Positions 18,270 through 25,774 of a stretch of 41,758 nt of DNA are shown piece after piece. Location of the stretch: the IMG/VR virus record IMGVR_UViG_3300045117_000300, positions 1-41,758 of that record. One strand, given 5' to 3'. The notes under the pieces are model-generated. The model made no database searches. It was not told the DNA's origin and worked only from the letters and a program-made list of their open reading frames with translations. The first letter of the stretch is position 1; every line of letters starts with the position of its first letter. Source of the DNA: a virus. Both the position numbers and the translations under genes were made by a program.

Positions 18270-20305
18270 GCATCATTCTGCCTGTCTGGAATCATTACAG
18301 TGATTTGACAGAATCTTTCATCAATAATCTCTTTGCTAATACGGAAGAAGAGTTTGAGCTTATTGTGGTTGATAACGGCTCAACTGATGAAACACGCCTT
18401 AAATTAAGAAACTTTAAGGGTATTAAATATATCCGGTCAGAGAAGAATCTTGGTTTTAGCGGAGGCAACAATCTGGGATATAAGCACGCTAAGGGAGAAT
18501 ATATCTGTTTTATCTCAAATGATGTGATTATCAGCAGTAAAGATTGGCTGAAAAGACTGGTGGAAGAATCTGACAGTTGTTTGACCGGCCCGATGCTGGT
18601 TGATTTTAACGAATACACTTCTTTCCGTTACCGGACTACTCCCTATATCACCGGCTTTTGTGTTTTTGGTTCCCGTATTCTGTTTGAGAAAGTTAAACAG
18701 AACGATATGATTTGGGATGAGAATTTCGGCAAGGCATATTTTGAGGATGTGGATTTATCAGTAAAAGCAGTTAAAGCTGGTTTCAAGATTAAAGAGATAA
18801 AAGGATTAGGTTTAACCCATCTTATTTCCAAAAGCAGCGACCAGATAAACATCCAGGAGCAATTTCAATATACGAGGAAAGTTTGGTGGAATAAAATGTA
18901 TCAGTTTGAGAGAGGAGACAAACTGCGGATTGTCTTTTACTGTCCAGGTAATTATCAATTCAGTGATGGGGACTTTGAAGGTAAAGGAGTTGGCGGAGCA
19001 GAGGCTTCTCTCATTCTTCTTTGCCGGGAATTAGTTAAATTGGGATATATAGTTGATATTTATAATAACAATAATATACAAGGTAATTATCATGGGGTGA
19101 ATTATAATCATATATCTAATTATCATCCTGATGAATATGCAGATATATTTATTTTATTCCGTTCTTCTTATGAGTATCTCCAATTTGTTAATAGCCCATT
19201 GAAGATATTTTGGTCATGCGACCAATATACCAGTAATGATTGGGGAATTGCTATTATCCCATATATCCATAAGGTAATTGCTATTTCTGATTATCATAAA
19301 GATTATTTATTAAAGCATTATTCATTCAGAAAGGAAGATATTTATGTATTGGATTTGGGAGTTAATAAAGAGGATTACTTAAATTCGTTGCCTAAACAGA
19401 AAGGTAAATTGATATATTGCTCTGTGCCAAGAAGAGGTTTAGTTTATCTTAAAGATATATTTCCGAAGATAAGAGAACAAGTACCCTATGCGGAATTGTA
19501 TATTACTTCAGATTATCGGCTTTGGGGAGCAGAGGCTTTATCTGAAGAATTTACTGCTGTTTTCGGCACTATGGAAGAGGTACACTATTTAGGGAAGATT
19601 CCGCGAAGTGAGTTGATTTATCACCAGCTTACTTCCGAACTTATGATTTATCCCTGCGATTACGATGAGAATTTTTGTATTTCCGCGATGGAATGTATTT
19701 CAGCCGGTACTCCCCCGATTACCACGCTAATCGGAGCTTTGGAAACAACTGTTAGTAATACCGGAGTATTGATAAAAGGTCTGCCGAAGGAACTTAGGTA
19801 TCAGGAACAGTTTATCAGTGAAACGGTAAGACTGCTAAAGGATGATAATGCCCGAAATATATTGTCAGGACAGTGTAAAAAGAGAGGGATTACCTATTAT
19901 TGGGAAAATTTAACCAAAGAGAAATGGTTGCCGTTATTTGATATACTTTTTAAGGAGGCTAAACTTATGTATAAATCTAATTATTGTACTGTCTGTAAAG
20001 AGAAATTCCCCAATGCTTTTGAGTTTTTTAAGCATAGAAACCAACAACACTTTGAGAAAGAGAAATATAAGGATGCGATTCCTGCGCCAAAAGGTGTAGT
20101 TACCGGTGGAGTACCGCAATTATTTACCCTGATTAAGACTAGAATGGATGTGGATGTTTCAATCGGTAGTAAATTCTGGAAGGGAAAAGAGCTCCTGGTA
20201 CCGCAGGAATACGCATCAGAAGTGGTAAGATTGATAAATGAATTTGCTAAACAAGCAGGTCTTGAATCAATAATTGAAAGTGCACAGCTTCGCCATGTCG
20301 TATAG
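18251..20305 (+). CDS. Two-domain glycosyltransferase (GT2 plus GT4) fused to a C2H2-like zinc-finger tail
   Basis: 684 residues. Residues ~1-215: GT2 domain (I-I-L-P-V-W-N, V-V-D-N-G-S-T-D-E, Y-F-E-D-V-D). Residues ~225-560: GT4 domain with G-V-G-G-A-E and an E-x7-E motif (D-E-N-F-C-I-S-A-M-E). Residues ~573-684: an unrelated tail starting with C-x2-C-x12-H-x4-H. Inside the gene, AAGGAGG stands 8 nt before an in-frame ATG at 19967, so a separate 112-residue protein may also be made. A start at 18263 (M-V-S-I-I) is also possible. Late promoter copy C overlaps the last codons. It could add two sugars in sequence. Confidence 0.85.
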   Translation: MGASMVSIILPVWNHYSDLTESFINNLFANTEEEFELIVVDNGSTDETRLKLRNFKGIKYIRSEKNLGFSGGNNLGYKHAKGEYICFISNDVIISSKDWLKRLVEESDSCLTGPMLVDFNEYTSFRYRTTPYITGFCVFGSRILFEKVKQNDMIWDENFGKAYFEDVDLSVKAVKAGFKIKEIKGLGLTHLISKSSDQINIQEQFQYTRKVWWNKMYQFERGDKLRIVFYCPGNYQFSDGDFEGKGVGGAEASLILLCRELVKLGYIVDIYNNNNIQGNYHGVNYNHISNYHPDEYADIFILFRSSYEYLQFVNSPLKIFWSCDQYTSNDWGIAIIPYIHKVIAISDYHKDYLLKHYSFRKEDIYVLDLGVNKEDYLNSLPKQKGKLIYCSVPRRGLVYLKDIFPKIREQVPYAELYITSDYRLWGAEALSEEFTAVFGTMEEVHYLGKIPRSELIYHQLTSELMIYPCDYDENFCISAMECISAGTPPITTLIGALETTVSNTGVLIKGLPKELRYQEQFISETVRLLKDDNARNILSGQCKKRGITYYWENLTKEKWLPLFDILFKEAKLMYKSNYCTVCKEKFPNAFEFFKHRNQQHFEKEKYKDAIPAPKGVVTGGVPQLFTLIKTRMDVDVSIGSKFWKGKELLVPQEYASEVVRLINEFAKQAGLESIIESAQLRHVV
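19967..20305 (+). CDS. Possible separate zinc-finger protein from an internal start
   Basis: In frame with the upstream glycosyltransferase, the ATG at 19967 has AAGGAGG at an ideal distance, and the sequence after it no longer resembles a glycosyltransferase. The product would be 112 residues. It has a C2H2-like finger (Y-C-T-V-C near residue 7, H-R-N-Q-Q-H near residue 25), a flexible stretch, and an alpha/beta C-terminus. Either the stop between two genes was lost, or both a fusion and a short protein are produced. Function unknown; RNA or DNA binding is a guess from the finger. Confidence 0.45.
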   Translation: MYKSNYCTVCKEKFPNAFEFFKHRNQQHFEKEKYKDAIPAPKGVVTGGVPQLFTLIKTRMDVDVSIGSKFWKGKELLVPQEYASEVVRLINEFAKQAGLESIIESAQLRHVV

Positions 20306-20333
20306 ACAAAATTAAATTAGTTGTTCTATTATA
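20295..20333 (+). promoter_or_regulatory. Putative late promoter, copy C (tail block)
   Basis: ATGTCGTATAGAC, 13 bp, TTGTTCTATTATA, the same layout as the other three copies. The -10-like TATTAT is at 20327-20332. It overlaps the end of the glycosyltransferase gene (stop at 20303-20305). The start site is expected near 20340, directly at the ribosome binding site of the next gene (leader about 14 nt). Confidence 0.75.
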
Positions 20334-20353
20334 GAGGAAAGGAGGTGAAAAAG

Positions 20354-20821
20354 ATGAATAAAATCTTATCCCAATTCTTCAAAGAATTTCCCTTTAAGGA
20401 TAGAATGGTAATTGATGCAAATTGCCATATCGTTTTAAGAGGCTCTGATGGAAGGATTAAAGAGGAAAGAACAATTCATAATACTGTAACTACAGCAGGA
20501 AAGAACGGAGCAGCAGACCAGGCTCTTGCTTCTCCAACATTAAATAAACCTACACACATGGCTGTTGGTACCGGTTCACCTTCAGCAACTGCACTTGGAA
20601 CTGAACTTGATAGAAATGCTTTAACTTCAAAAACCAGGTCTAACGCAATCATCACAATGGTAGGTGATTGGGCAGCCGGGGATGGAACGGGAGCCTTGAC
20701 GGAAGCCGGTATTTTTGATGCGGCGACAGCCGGCAATATGTGGACTTCTGCTTCTTTCTCTGTAATTAACAAAGGTGCTAACGATACATTGCAGATAACT
20801 TGGACATTAACTTACGCATAA
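20354..20821 (+). CDS. Phage tail or neck structural protein
   Basis: 155 residues. The stretch L-N-K-P-T-H-M-A-V-G-T-G, then T-A-L-G-T-E-L-D-R, L-T-E-A-G-I-F-D-A and T-L-Q-I-T-W-T-L-T is a pattern seen in a widespread small phage structural protein found beside tail-fibre genes. The family's exact place in the virion is not settled to my knowledge. The start at 20354 follows GGAGGTGA; an upstream in-frame TTG at 20321 lies inside the promoter and is rejected. First gene after late promoter C, so made late. Confidence 0.72.
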   Translation: MNKILSQFFKEFPFKDRMVIDANCHIVLRGSDGRIKEERTIHNTVTTAGKNGAADQALASPTLNKPTHMAVGTGSPSATALGTELDRNALTSKTRSNAIITMVGDWAAGDGTGALTEAGIFDAATAGNMWTSASFSVINKGANDTLQITWTLTYA

Positions 20822-20831
20822 AAGATAGACT

Positions 20832-22397
20832 ATGGCTTTTGATATTCATAAGAATTTTGCATATTCTTTGGTGGCAACGGCTCCTTCGCCTGCGGATACC
20901 GGATTATCCTTAATCGTAACTGCAGGAGACGGGAGCAAGTTTCCTACTCCTCCGTTTAACGCCGTAGTTTGTCCAGGCACACAGCAACCTTCAACCGCTA
21001 ATGCGGAGATAGTAAGAGTAACCAATATCTCTACCGATACTTTCACTATTACCAGAAATCAGGAGTCCTCAAACAATAGAAGTATCCAGGTAGGAGACCA
21101 GATCGTTGCCGCAATTACTAATAAATTCTTTACCGATATTGAGCAATATCTTGACCAGGGAGTAAAGACGACAAGCGAACCCATTTTTGTCAGCGTTACT
21201 GCCCCGACTCTATATGGCGGTACTGCTTCAGGCGGAAATTTAACTATTCATTCCACCTCCCACGCCACCAAAGGCAATATTCTTCTTAACTCATCAGGCG
21301 GGAATGTGGGAATAGGAATAGCAACTCCAGTTTCAAAATTGGAAGTATTAGGAGATGGAGCATGGCCTTTAATAGTTTCAAGAATTTCTACTGATACTCT
21401 AAAGACAAACACAGCCGCAGGAAATCTTTTGTTCTTAGGATCAAATGAAGTTCAAGCGAGCAACCCCTTTGGTTTGGCAATACGACTATACGGAGGAGCG
21501 GCGATAGGAAACAGAAGAATTGATATACAAACAATGGATTTAGCTCTTGCGGTTGGAGGAAACCTAGTCTTTCAAATTGACGCTGGTAATCTTGGAATTA
21601 GGACGATTTCATTTGGCACTAACGCTGATGGTGTATTGGGAATAGGTAATGGTACGGCTCCTACAACCTCTCCGGCAGATACAGTTCAACTATGGAGTGC
21701 TGATTTATTAGGCACGGCTGGAAAAGCGGGATTGCATTTGAGAACGGAAGATGAAGTAATACATTCTTTAGGATCAGACATAGTTGTCGGGGCGACAAGT
21801 CTAACTGGTTACAATCCTACTGCCGCAGGAGTCAGATTTTTGTCAATAGTTAGACCAACCGCTACTTCTGGAGACAGGGCAACTTTGACAATGGTCGGTC
21901 ACAGCGCTGGAGATGTAATGATAAGCAATATAGTAGTTTATAACTCCGCTAATACTGATAGTGATAAAAGAATGTTTCAGATAGAGGCTTATCGGGATGG
22001 GGTAAATAATACTTCTAAAATATGGATCGCTTCAAAAAGTGCAGGAACTCTCTATAGCAGTATCCAATTATCAGGTGCCGGTGATGTTAGTTTAGGTGGC
22101 GATGCTTATACTGGTACTCAGAAAGTTTTTATCCGTTCGGGAGGATTGGGAATTGGAACAGCTACTTTTGGCACTAGCGCTACAAACACTTTAGCCCTTC
22201 TAAATGGAACTGCGCCTTCTACTTCGCCAGCAGATACAGTTCAACTGTATTCAAGCGATAATAGTGCGGGTAATACAATCCCCTCTTTTTTTTGCGAAGG
22301 AACAGGAGTTCTTGCGACAGGACAAGCTGATAGCGCTTCTTCAGTAAGAGTTAAAATGCGGATAAATGGTACTGAAGTTACTTTATTGGCAATTTAG
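20832..22397 (+). CDS. Tail fibre-like protein with internal duplications
   Basis: 521 residues, Gly/Thr/Ser/Ala-rich, with short beta-strand repeats and no long helices, as in trimeric fibre shafts. Residues ~1-110 form an N-terminal attachment domain (G-L-S-L-I-V-T-A-G-D-G, then I-V-R-V-T-N-I-S-T-D-T-F-T-I-T-R). A segment reading G-T-A-P-T-T-S-P-A-D-T-V-Q-L-W-S recurs as G-T-A-P-S-T-S-P-A-D-T-V-Q-L-Y-S (near residues 275 and 460), a tandem module common in phage fibres. Also S-G-G-N-V-G-I-G-x-A-T-P, a fibre signature. Probably binds the host surface; the receptor is unknown. Confidence 0.78.
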   Translation: MAFDIHKNFAYSLVATAPSPADTGLSLIVTAGDGSKFPTPPFNAVVCPGTQQPSTANAEIVRVTNISTDTFTITRNQESSNNRSIQVGDQIVAAITNKFFTDIEQYLDQGVKTTSEPIFVSVTAPTLYGGTASGGNLTIHSTSHATKGNILLNSSGGNVGIGIATPVSKLEVLGDGAWPLIVSRISTDTLKTNTAAGNLLFLGSNEVQASNPFGLAIRLYGGAAIGNRRIDIQTMDLALAVGGNLVFQIDAGNLGIRTISFGTNADGVLGIGNGTAPTTSPADTVQLWSADLLGTAGKAGLHLRTEDEVIHSLGSDIVVGATSLTGYNPTAAGVRFLSIVRPTATSGDRATLTMVGHSAGDVMISNIVVYNSANTDSDKRMFQIEAYRDGVNNTSKIWIASKSAGTLYSSIQLSGAGDVSLGGDAYTGTQKVFIRSGGLGIGTATFGTSATNTLALLNGTAPSTSPADTVQLYSSDNSAGNTIPSFFCEGTGVLATGQADSASSVRVKMRINGTEVTLLAI

Positions 22398-22446
22398 AAG
22401 AGACAGTCGCTATTTATGAATTTTAACAGAATGGGGGTGATAATTA

Positions 22447-22809
22447 GTGAAAGTAAAAGAAATTGTACTTAAAAAAGTCAAAAGAATTAACCCTTTAACC
22501 CATGAGGTTATAAAGAATCCAGACGGTACAGAAGCCTATTTAAGCTATCGGGAGCAACTTTGGTCTATTCTTCATGGAGTAGGTAGACAAGAAGGGATTA
22601 CAACGGCTGAACTTATGCAGAGAGCGCAAATCCAATTCTTACTTCAAGATGCTAAAGATGAAGAAACTCTATATTTTACTCCTGAACAATTTGCTACTCT
22701 GGATAGAGTGTTAGATGAAACAAGATGGGTAATTGTTGATTCTTTGACCGCTAATTTCATCAAAGATATAAAAGAAGCAAAAGAGGTAGAAGTTGAGCCG
22801 AAAAAGTAA
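22447..22809 (+). CDS. Hypothetical protein in the tail block
   Basis: 120 residues, starting with GTG 6 nt after GGGGGTGA. Charged and helical, with P-L-T-H-E-V-I-K-N-P-D-G and an acidic/basic C-terminus. Lies between two fibre-like genes, so a tail-assembly or neck role is possible. No family recognised. Confidence 0.6.
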   Translation: MKVKEIVLKKVKRINPLTHEVIKNPDGTEAYLSYREQLWSILHGVGRQEGITTAELMQRAQIQFLLQDAKDEETLYFTPEQFATLDRVLDETRWVIVDSLTANFIKDIKEAKEVEVEPKK

Positions 22810-22815
22810 AGTTCT

Positions 22816-23310
22816 ATGTTGGGAGCAAATTATTTAGGCAAGCCCTATCTTGGACAGATATATGGGATGGTATTTACAAAACTTGCAAGTGATACTATAA
22901 CCCTATCTGATTCTACTGCAAAAAGCGTAACACATCCTTTATCCGATACTATCACCCTTTCTGATTCCCCTTCAAAAGCAGTTACTAAGCCATTTGCAGA
23001 CACTATTACTCTTTCCGATTCTTTTTCCAGGGTGATGACTTGGTTAAGAAGTTTTGCCGATACTATTACTTTATCTGACTCTCCTATAAAGGGAATTGGG
23101 AAAGTATTATCTGATACTATTACTCTTTCTGACAGTATAATCGGTAAAGCAATCGGTAAAGTTTTAAGCGATATTATTACTTTAAGCGATACTATTACAA
23201 ACATCTGGTTTCAGATAGGCAAAAGGATTCCTAAGATTATTTCCGCTTTATCAGTTAAAGCTCCGCAAGGAGGATATAGCCAGGATAGTGCAAAACCAAC
23301 TATTCGGTAA
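22816..23310 (+). CDS. Repeat protein with six D-T-I-T-L-S-D-S units
   Basis: 164 residues. From residue 26 the octapeptide D-T-I-T-L-S-D-S returns at residues 44, 62, 82, 100 and 119 (last copy D-I-I-T-L-S-D-T). Steps are 18, 18, 20, 18 and 19 residues, with Lys/Val/Ile-rich linkers. A regular beta-strand repeat of this length suggests a stacked beta structure such as a fibre or adhesin segment. The N-terminus (M-L-G-A-N-Y-L-G-K-P-Y-L-G-Q) is a short anchor-like stretch. It sits between the fibre gene and the neck gene and ends just before late promoter D. Function inferred from context. Confidence 0.68.
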   Translation: MLGANYLGKPYLGQIYGMVFTKLASDTITLSDSTAKSVTHPLSDTITLSDSPSKAVTKPFADTITLSDSFSRVMTWLRSFADTITLSDSPIKGIGKVLSDTITLSDSIIGKAIGKVLSDIITLSDTITNIWFQIGKRIPKIISALSVKAPQGGYSQDSAKPTIR

Positions 23311-23312
23311 TA

Positions 23313-23351
23313 ATGTCGTATAGACTTTTTTGTAAAAGTTGTTCTATGATA
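23313..23351 (+). promoter_or_regulatory. Putative late promoter, copy D
   Basis: ATGTCGTATAGAC, 13 bp, TTGTTCTATGATA, identical in both halves to copy A. -10-like TATGAT at 23345-23350. The next start codon is at 23359, only 8 bp beyond the -10, so the message would begin at or beside the ATG. It starts 3 bp after the stop of the repeat protein. Confidence 0.75.
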
Positions 23352-23358
23352 TTAAAGT

Positions 23359-24210
23359 ATGGCTCTAATTGTAGAAGGCAGAAATCCTGATGATGGTGTA
23401 TCAACCTATGACCAGATGGAGTTTCATCGCGCAACTTCAGAAGGCGGTACTTATACTCTTCAAACCACCGCCAGTATAGATACTGCTTCCAGAACTGATC
23501 TTTCTCCCGGTTATACTTCCTGGACAGATAATAATGGTGATTCTACTTACTGGTACAAAATCCGGTGGAAGAATTCTTCGTCCGGTGCTGTTTCATCTTT
23601 CTCTGATGTTTTCCAGGGTACCACTTCCATTCTTGATTCCAGATTTAGGAGAATGATGCGTGATACCAATTCCGCTAATTACTTTTTTACTGTTGCCGAT
23701 GTGGAGAATTTCCGTAAAGATGCCATTTTTTCTCTATGGCCTCATACTTGGCAGGAAGCGATTGATGAATCTTTATCAACTAATGGTTCTACCAGAAAGT
23801 TTAATTTTCCCACAGGCGTAAACAGAATAAATAAAATGCAATTCTTAGATAGTAATGGGAATGTTTCCGCTACAGTTACCGATTATGAAGTTGCCTCACG
23901 ACAATTCATCTTTCCTTTTGCTCCGGCATCTGGATACACGATAAGATTATTCTGCGATAAGATGTTCCTTAAAGCTGCTGAAGTTCCAGAGATTTTTGAT
24001 TCTTATTTACTTGAATACATGATGTGGCAGGCATGGAAGGTTTTGGAAGCGGACAGAAGTAAATATTACCGTTATACTTCCGTTGCTAAACCGGAGGGAG
24101 GAAATCTTCCCTCTATTCGCGCCACTATTGAAAGACTGGAATTATCATTAGCAAGAAGATTAAATGCCCTAAGAAGAGTCAGGAAGCCATCTTTTATAGG
24201 GTTGCAGTAA
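23359..24210 (+). CDS. Putative neck or head-tail connector protein with N-terminal beta domain
   Basis: 283 residues. Residues 1-95 look like a fibronectin-III-type beta sandwich (E-F-H-R-A-T-S-E-G-G-T-Y, then Y-T-S-W-T-D-N-N-G-D-S-T-Y-W-Y-K-I-R-W). Residues 96-283 are helical and include R-M-M-R-D-T-N-S-A-N-Y-F-F-T-V-A-D-V and an Arg-rich C-terminus. The second half resembles phage connector or adaptor proteins in layout, not in a motif I can name. There is no ribosome binding site; the upstream promoter would give a leaderless message. Confidence 0.58.
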   Translation: MALIVEGRNPDDGVSTYDQMEFHRATSEGGTYTLQTTASIDTASRTDLSPGYTSWTDNNGDSTYWYKIRWKNSSSGAVSSFSDVFQGTTSILDSRFRRMMRDTNSANYFFTVADVENFRKDAIFSLWPHTWQEAIDESLSTNGSTRKFNFPTGVNRINKMQFLDSNGNVSATVTDYEVASRQFIFPFAPASGYTIRLFCDKMFLKAAEVPEIFDSYLLEYMMWQAWKVLEADRSKYYRYTSVAKPEGGNLPSIRATIERLELSLARRLNALRRVRKPSFIGLQ

Positions 24211-24242
24211 CATTATTAAGTTTCAAAAAGTGAGGTGATAAT

Positions 24243-25316
24243 ATGGCTATCAGAAATATAGCTTCCAGCTTAATTGCTAAAGCACAACCGGAAGCATTAC
24301 AAAGAAAAACAACTCAAGCAAGAATAGAGAAACCGGAGATTCCCCAAAAGGCAAAGGTTGGTAACATTACCAGAAGTCTTCTTGAAGAACCTCTTGAAAG
24401 AAGAGTTCCTGTTGGCAGTGAGAAGGTAGTCTCCGCAACTCCTATTCCTGAAACAGCTTCACAACTTGGCGGAGCAGCAACTCCGGCAATGGGAGCGCAA
24501 ATAGCTCAACCAAGCATGATAGCTGGTGGAGAACATCCTAGACCGGCAATGGGAGTAGCAGGTGGAGCAGCACCAGGAGCGGGAATCGCCACAGGTGAAC
24601 AACCTATCGTGGGATTGCCTGAAGGGATGGAGTTTAGAGGAGCAGGCGGACAAAGAATCAGTAAAGTAGGTCAACTTGCCAACGCTTCTGAAGTTGGTTT
24701 ATTCGGGCCTGAAGGCAGAGTAGAAGCTCCGGAAGTTGGGGAAGCCCAAAGATATGCCCAGCAAGTAATTAGAGGAACACCAGGTGAACAGGTGGCAGCT
24801 CCAACCCCTACTCCTACACCAAGAGCAATGAATGTTAATCCTATTGCTATGAGCGCAGGAAGTCGGGTAATCGCAGCACCACCCGGAACTGGTGGTTTTA
24901 GAATTCCTAGTTTCACCTATGACCCTGGTTTTTTAAGAACACTTTTAGGAGGTTTAGGAAGTAGAGTTGATGCTTTTTTACGCTCAATGGGTTCTCCAAC
25001 TCCTGAATTAGGATTAACAGAAAGAGCAGAAAGAGCAGGAGGCCCTACTCAAACAGAAAGGATAGCAGGTATGATGTCAGCACAACCAGCAACTATTCCT
25101 AATATTCCCAGGTCAACTTTCCAGCAGCCGCAGTATTCGGCAAGACCTCCTGTTTCACCAGGAAGTCCTGTAAGGTTTGACTTTACACCAGCTAGGTCTG
25201 TTGCGCCTTCGGCACAATTGCGGAGTCAGCCGGCAAGACAGGCAGCACCGGCACCAAGACAGAATGCTGTACAACAAGCTGTAAACTTTCTAAAAGGAAT
25301 ATTCGGAAGAAGATGA
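24243..25316 (+). CDS. Low-complexity putative virion protein sharing the C-terminal module of the lytic internal protein
   Basis: 357 residues, mostly Ala/Gly/Pro/Gln, with little predicted fold over residues 1-280. Residues ~283-357 read I-P-N-I-P-R-S-T-F-Q-Q-P-Q-Y-S-A-R-P-P, then V-R-F-D-F-T-P, A-P-S-A-Q and an end in I-F-G-R-R. This matches residues ~1031-1110 of the protein at 4777-8109 ([30 protein letters not shown]). A shared tail suggests that both proteins go to the same place in the virion. Good ribosome binding site (GAGGTGA). No enzyme domain seen. Confidence 0.62.
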   Translation: MAIRNIASSLIAKAQPEALQRKTTQARIEKPEIPQKAKVGNITRSLLEEPLERRVPVGSEKVVSATPIPETASQLGGAATPAMGAQIAQPSMIAGGEHPRPAMGVAGGAAPGAGIATGEQPIVGLPEGMEFRGAGGQRISKVGQLANASEVGLFGPEGRVEAPEVGEAQRYAQQVIRGTPGEQVAAPTPTPTPRAMNVNPIAMSAGSRVIAAPPGTGGFRIPSFTYDPGFLRTLLGGLGSRVDAFLRSMGSPTPELGLTERAERAGGPTQTERIAGMMSAQPATIPNIPRSTFQQPQYSARPPVSPGSPVRFDFTPARSVAPSAQLRSQPARQAAPAPRQNAVQQAVNFLKGIFGRR

Positions 25317-25320
25317 TTAC

Positions 25321-25770
25321 ATGGGTGAAATATATAACAGCTTTGATAATAAACCGCTTACTAAAGAAGGAGATATAGGGAAGGGACAGATTTCCATTCC
25401 CCATGTAGCTCCTCCCTTCTTTTTGGAGATGCAGCTTATAAAACTGCATAACCATGAAGGAGCAAACAGCGTACAGTTAAAAAGTAAAGCTACGCCGGAA
25501 GTTATCAAAGGCTATCGGCCAAGCCAAAGAGAAGAACATGGTACGGCAACTTGGACAGGGGGAGCAGCTTCAAGCGGTTCAGTAGTCATAACCTTTGGAA
25601 CCGCCTTTGCTTCGGCTCCGACAGTCTTGACGATTCCGGCGGATGGAGATGTTAATATACAAACGGCAGTAGGAAGTATTACGGCAACCGGTTTTACTCT
25701 ATACTGGAAAGATGATACTGGAGCCACCCATACTTCCGAAACCCTTAATTGGTTAGCGTTAGGAGTATGA
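25321..25770 (+). CDS. Putative receptor-binding protein with H-type lectin-like domain
   Basis: 149 residues. The N-terminal ~65 residues are an attachment or collar segment. The C-terminal ~75 residues read H-G-T-A-T-W, then V-V-I-T-F-G-T-A-F-A-S-A-P-T-V and F-T-L-Y-W-K-D-D-T-G and end in L-N-W-L-A-L-G-V. This matches the shape of H-type lectin-like C-terminal domains in phage fibres, which bind sugars. It stands between two presumed virion genes. Sugar binding is a family property, not shown here. Confidence 0.62.
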   Translation: MGEIYNSFDNKPLTKEGDIGKGQISIPHVAPPFFLEMQLIKLHNHEGANSVQLKSKATPEVIKGYRPSQREEHGTATWTGGAASSGSVVITFGTAFASAPTVLTIPADGDVNIQTAVGSITATGFTLYWKDDTGATHTSETLNWLALGV

Positions 25771-25774
25771 TAAG

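Noticed and set aside
22845-23204. 119-codon minus-strand frame opposite the repeat protein
   Set aside because: It is open only because the repeat unit lacks stops in that frame; no ribosome site, and it mirrors the D-T-I-T-L-S-D-S repeat.
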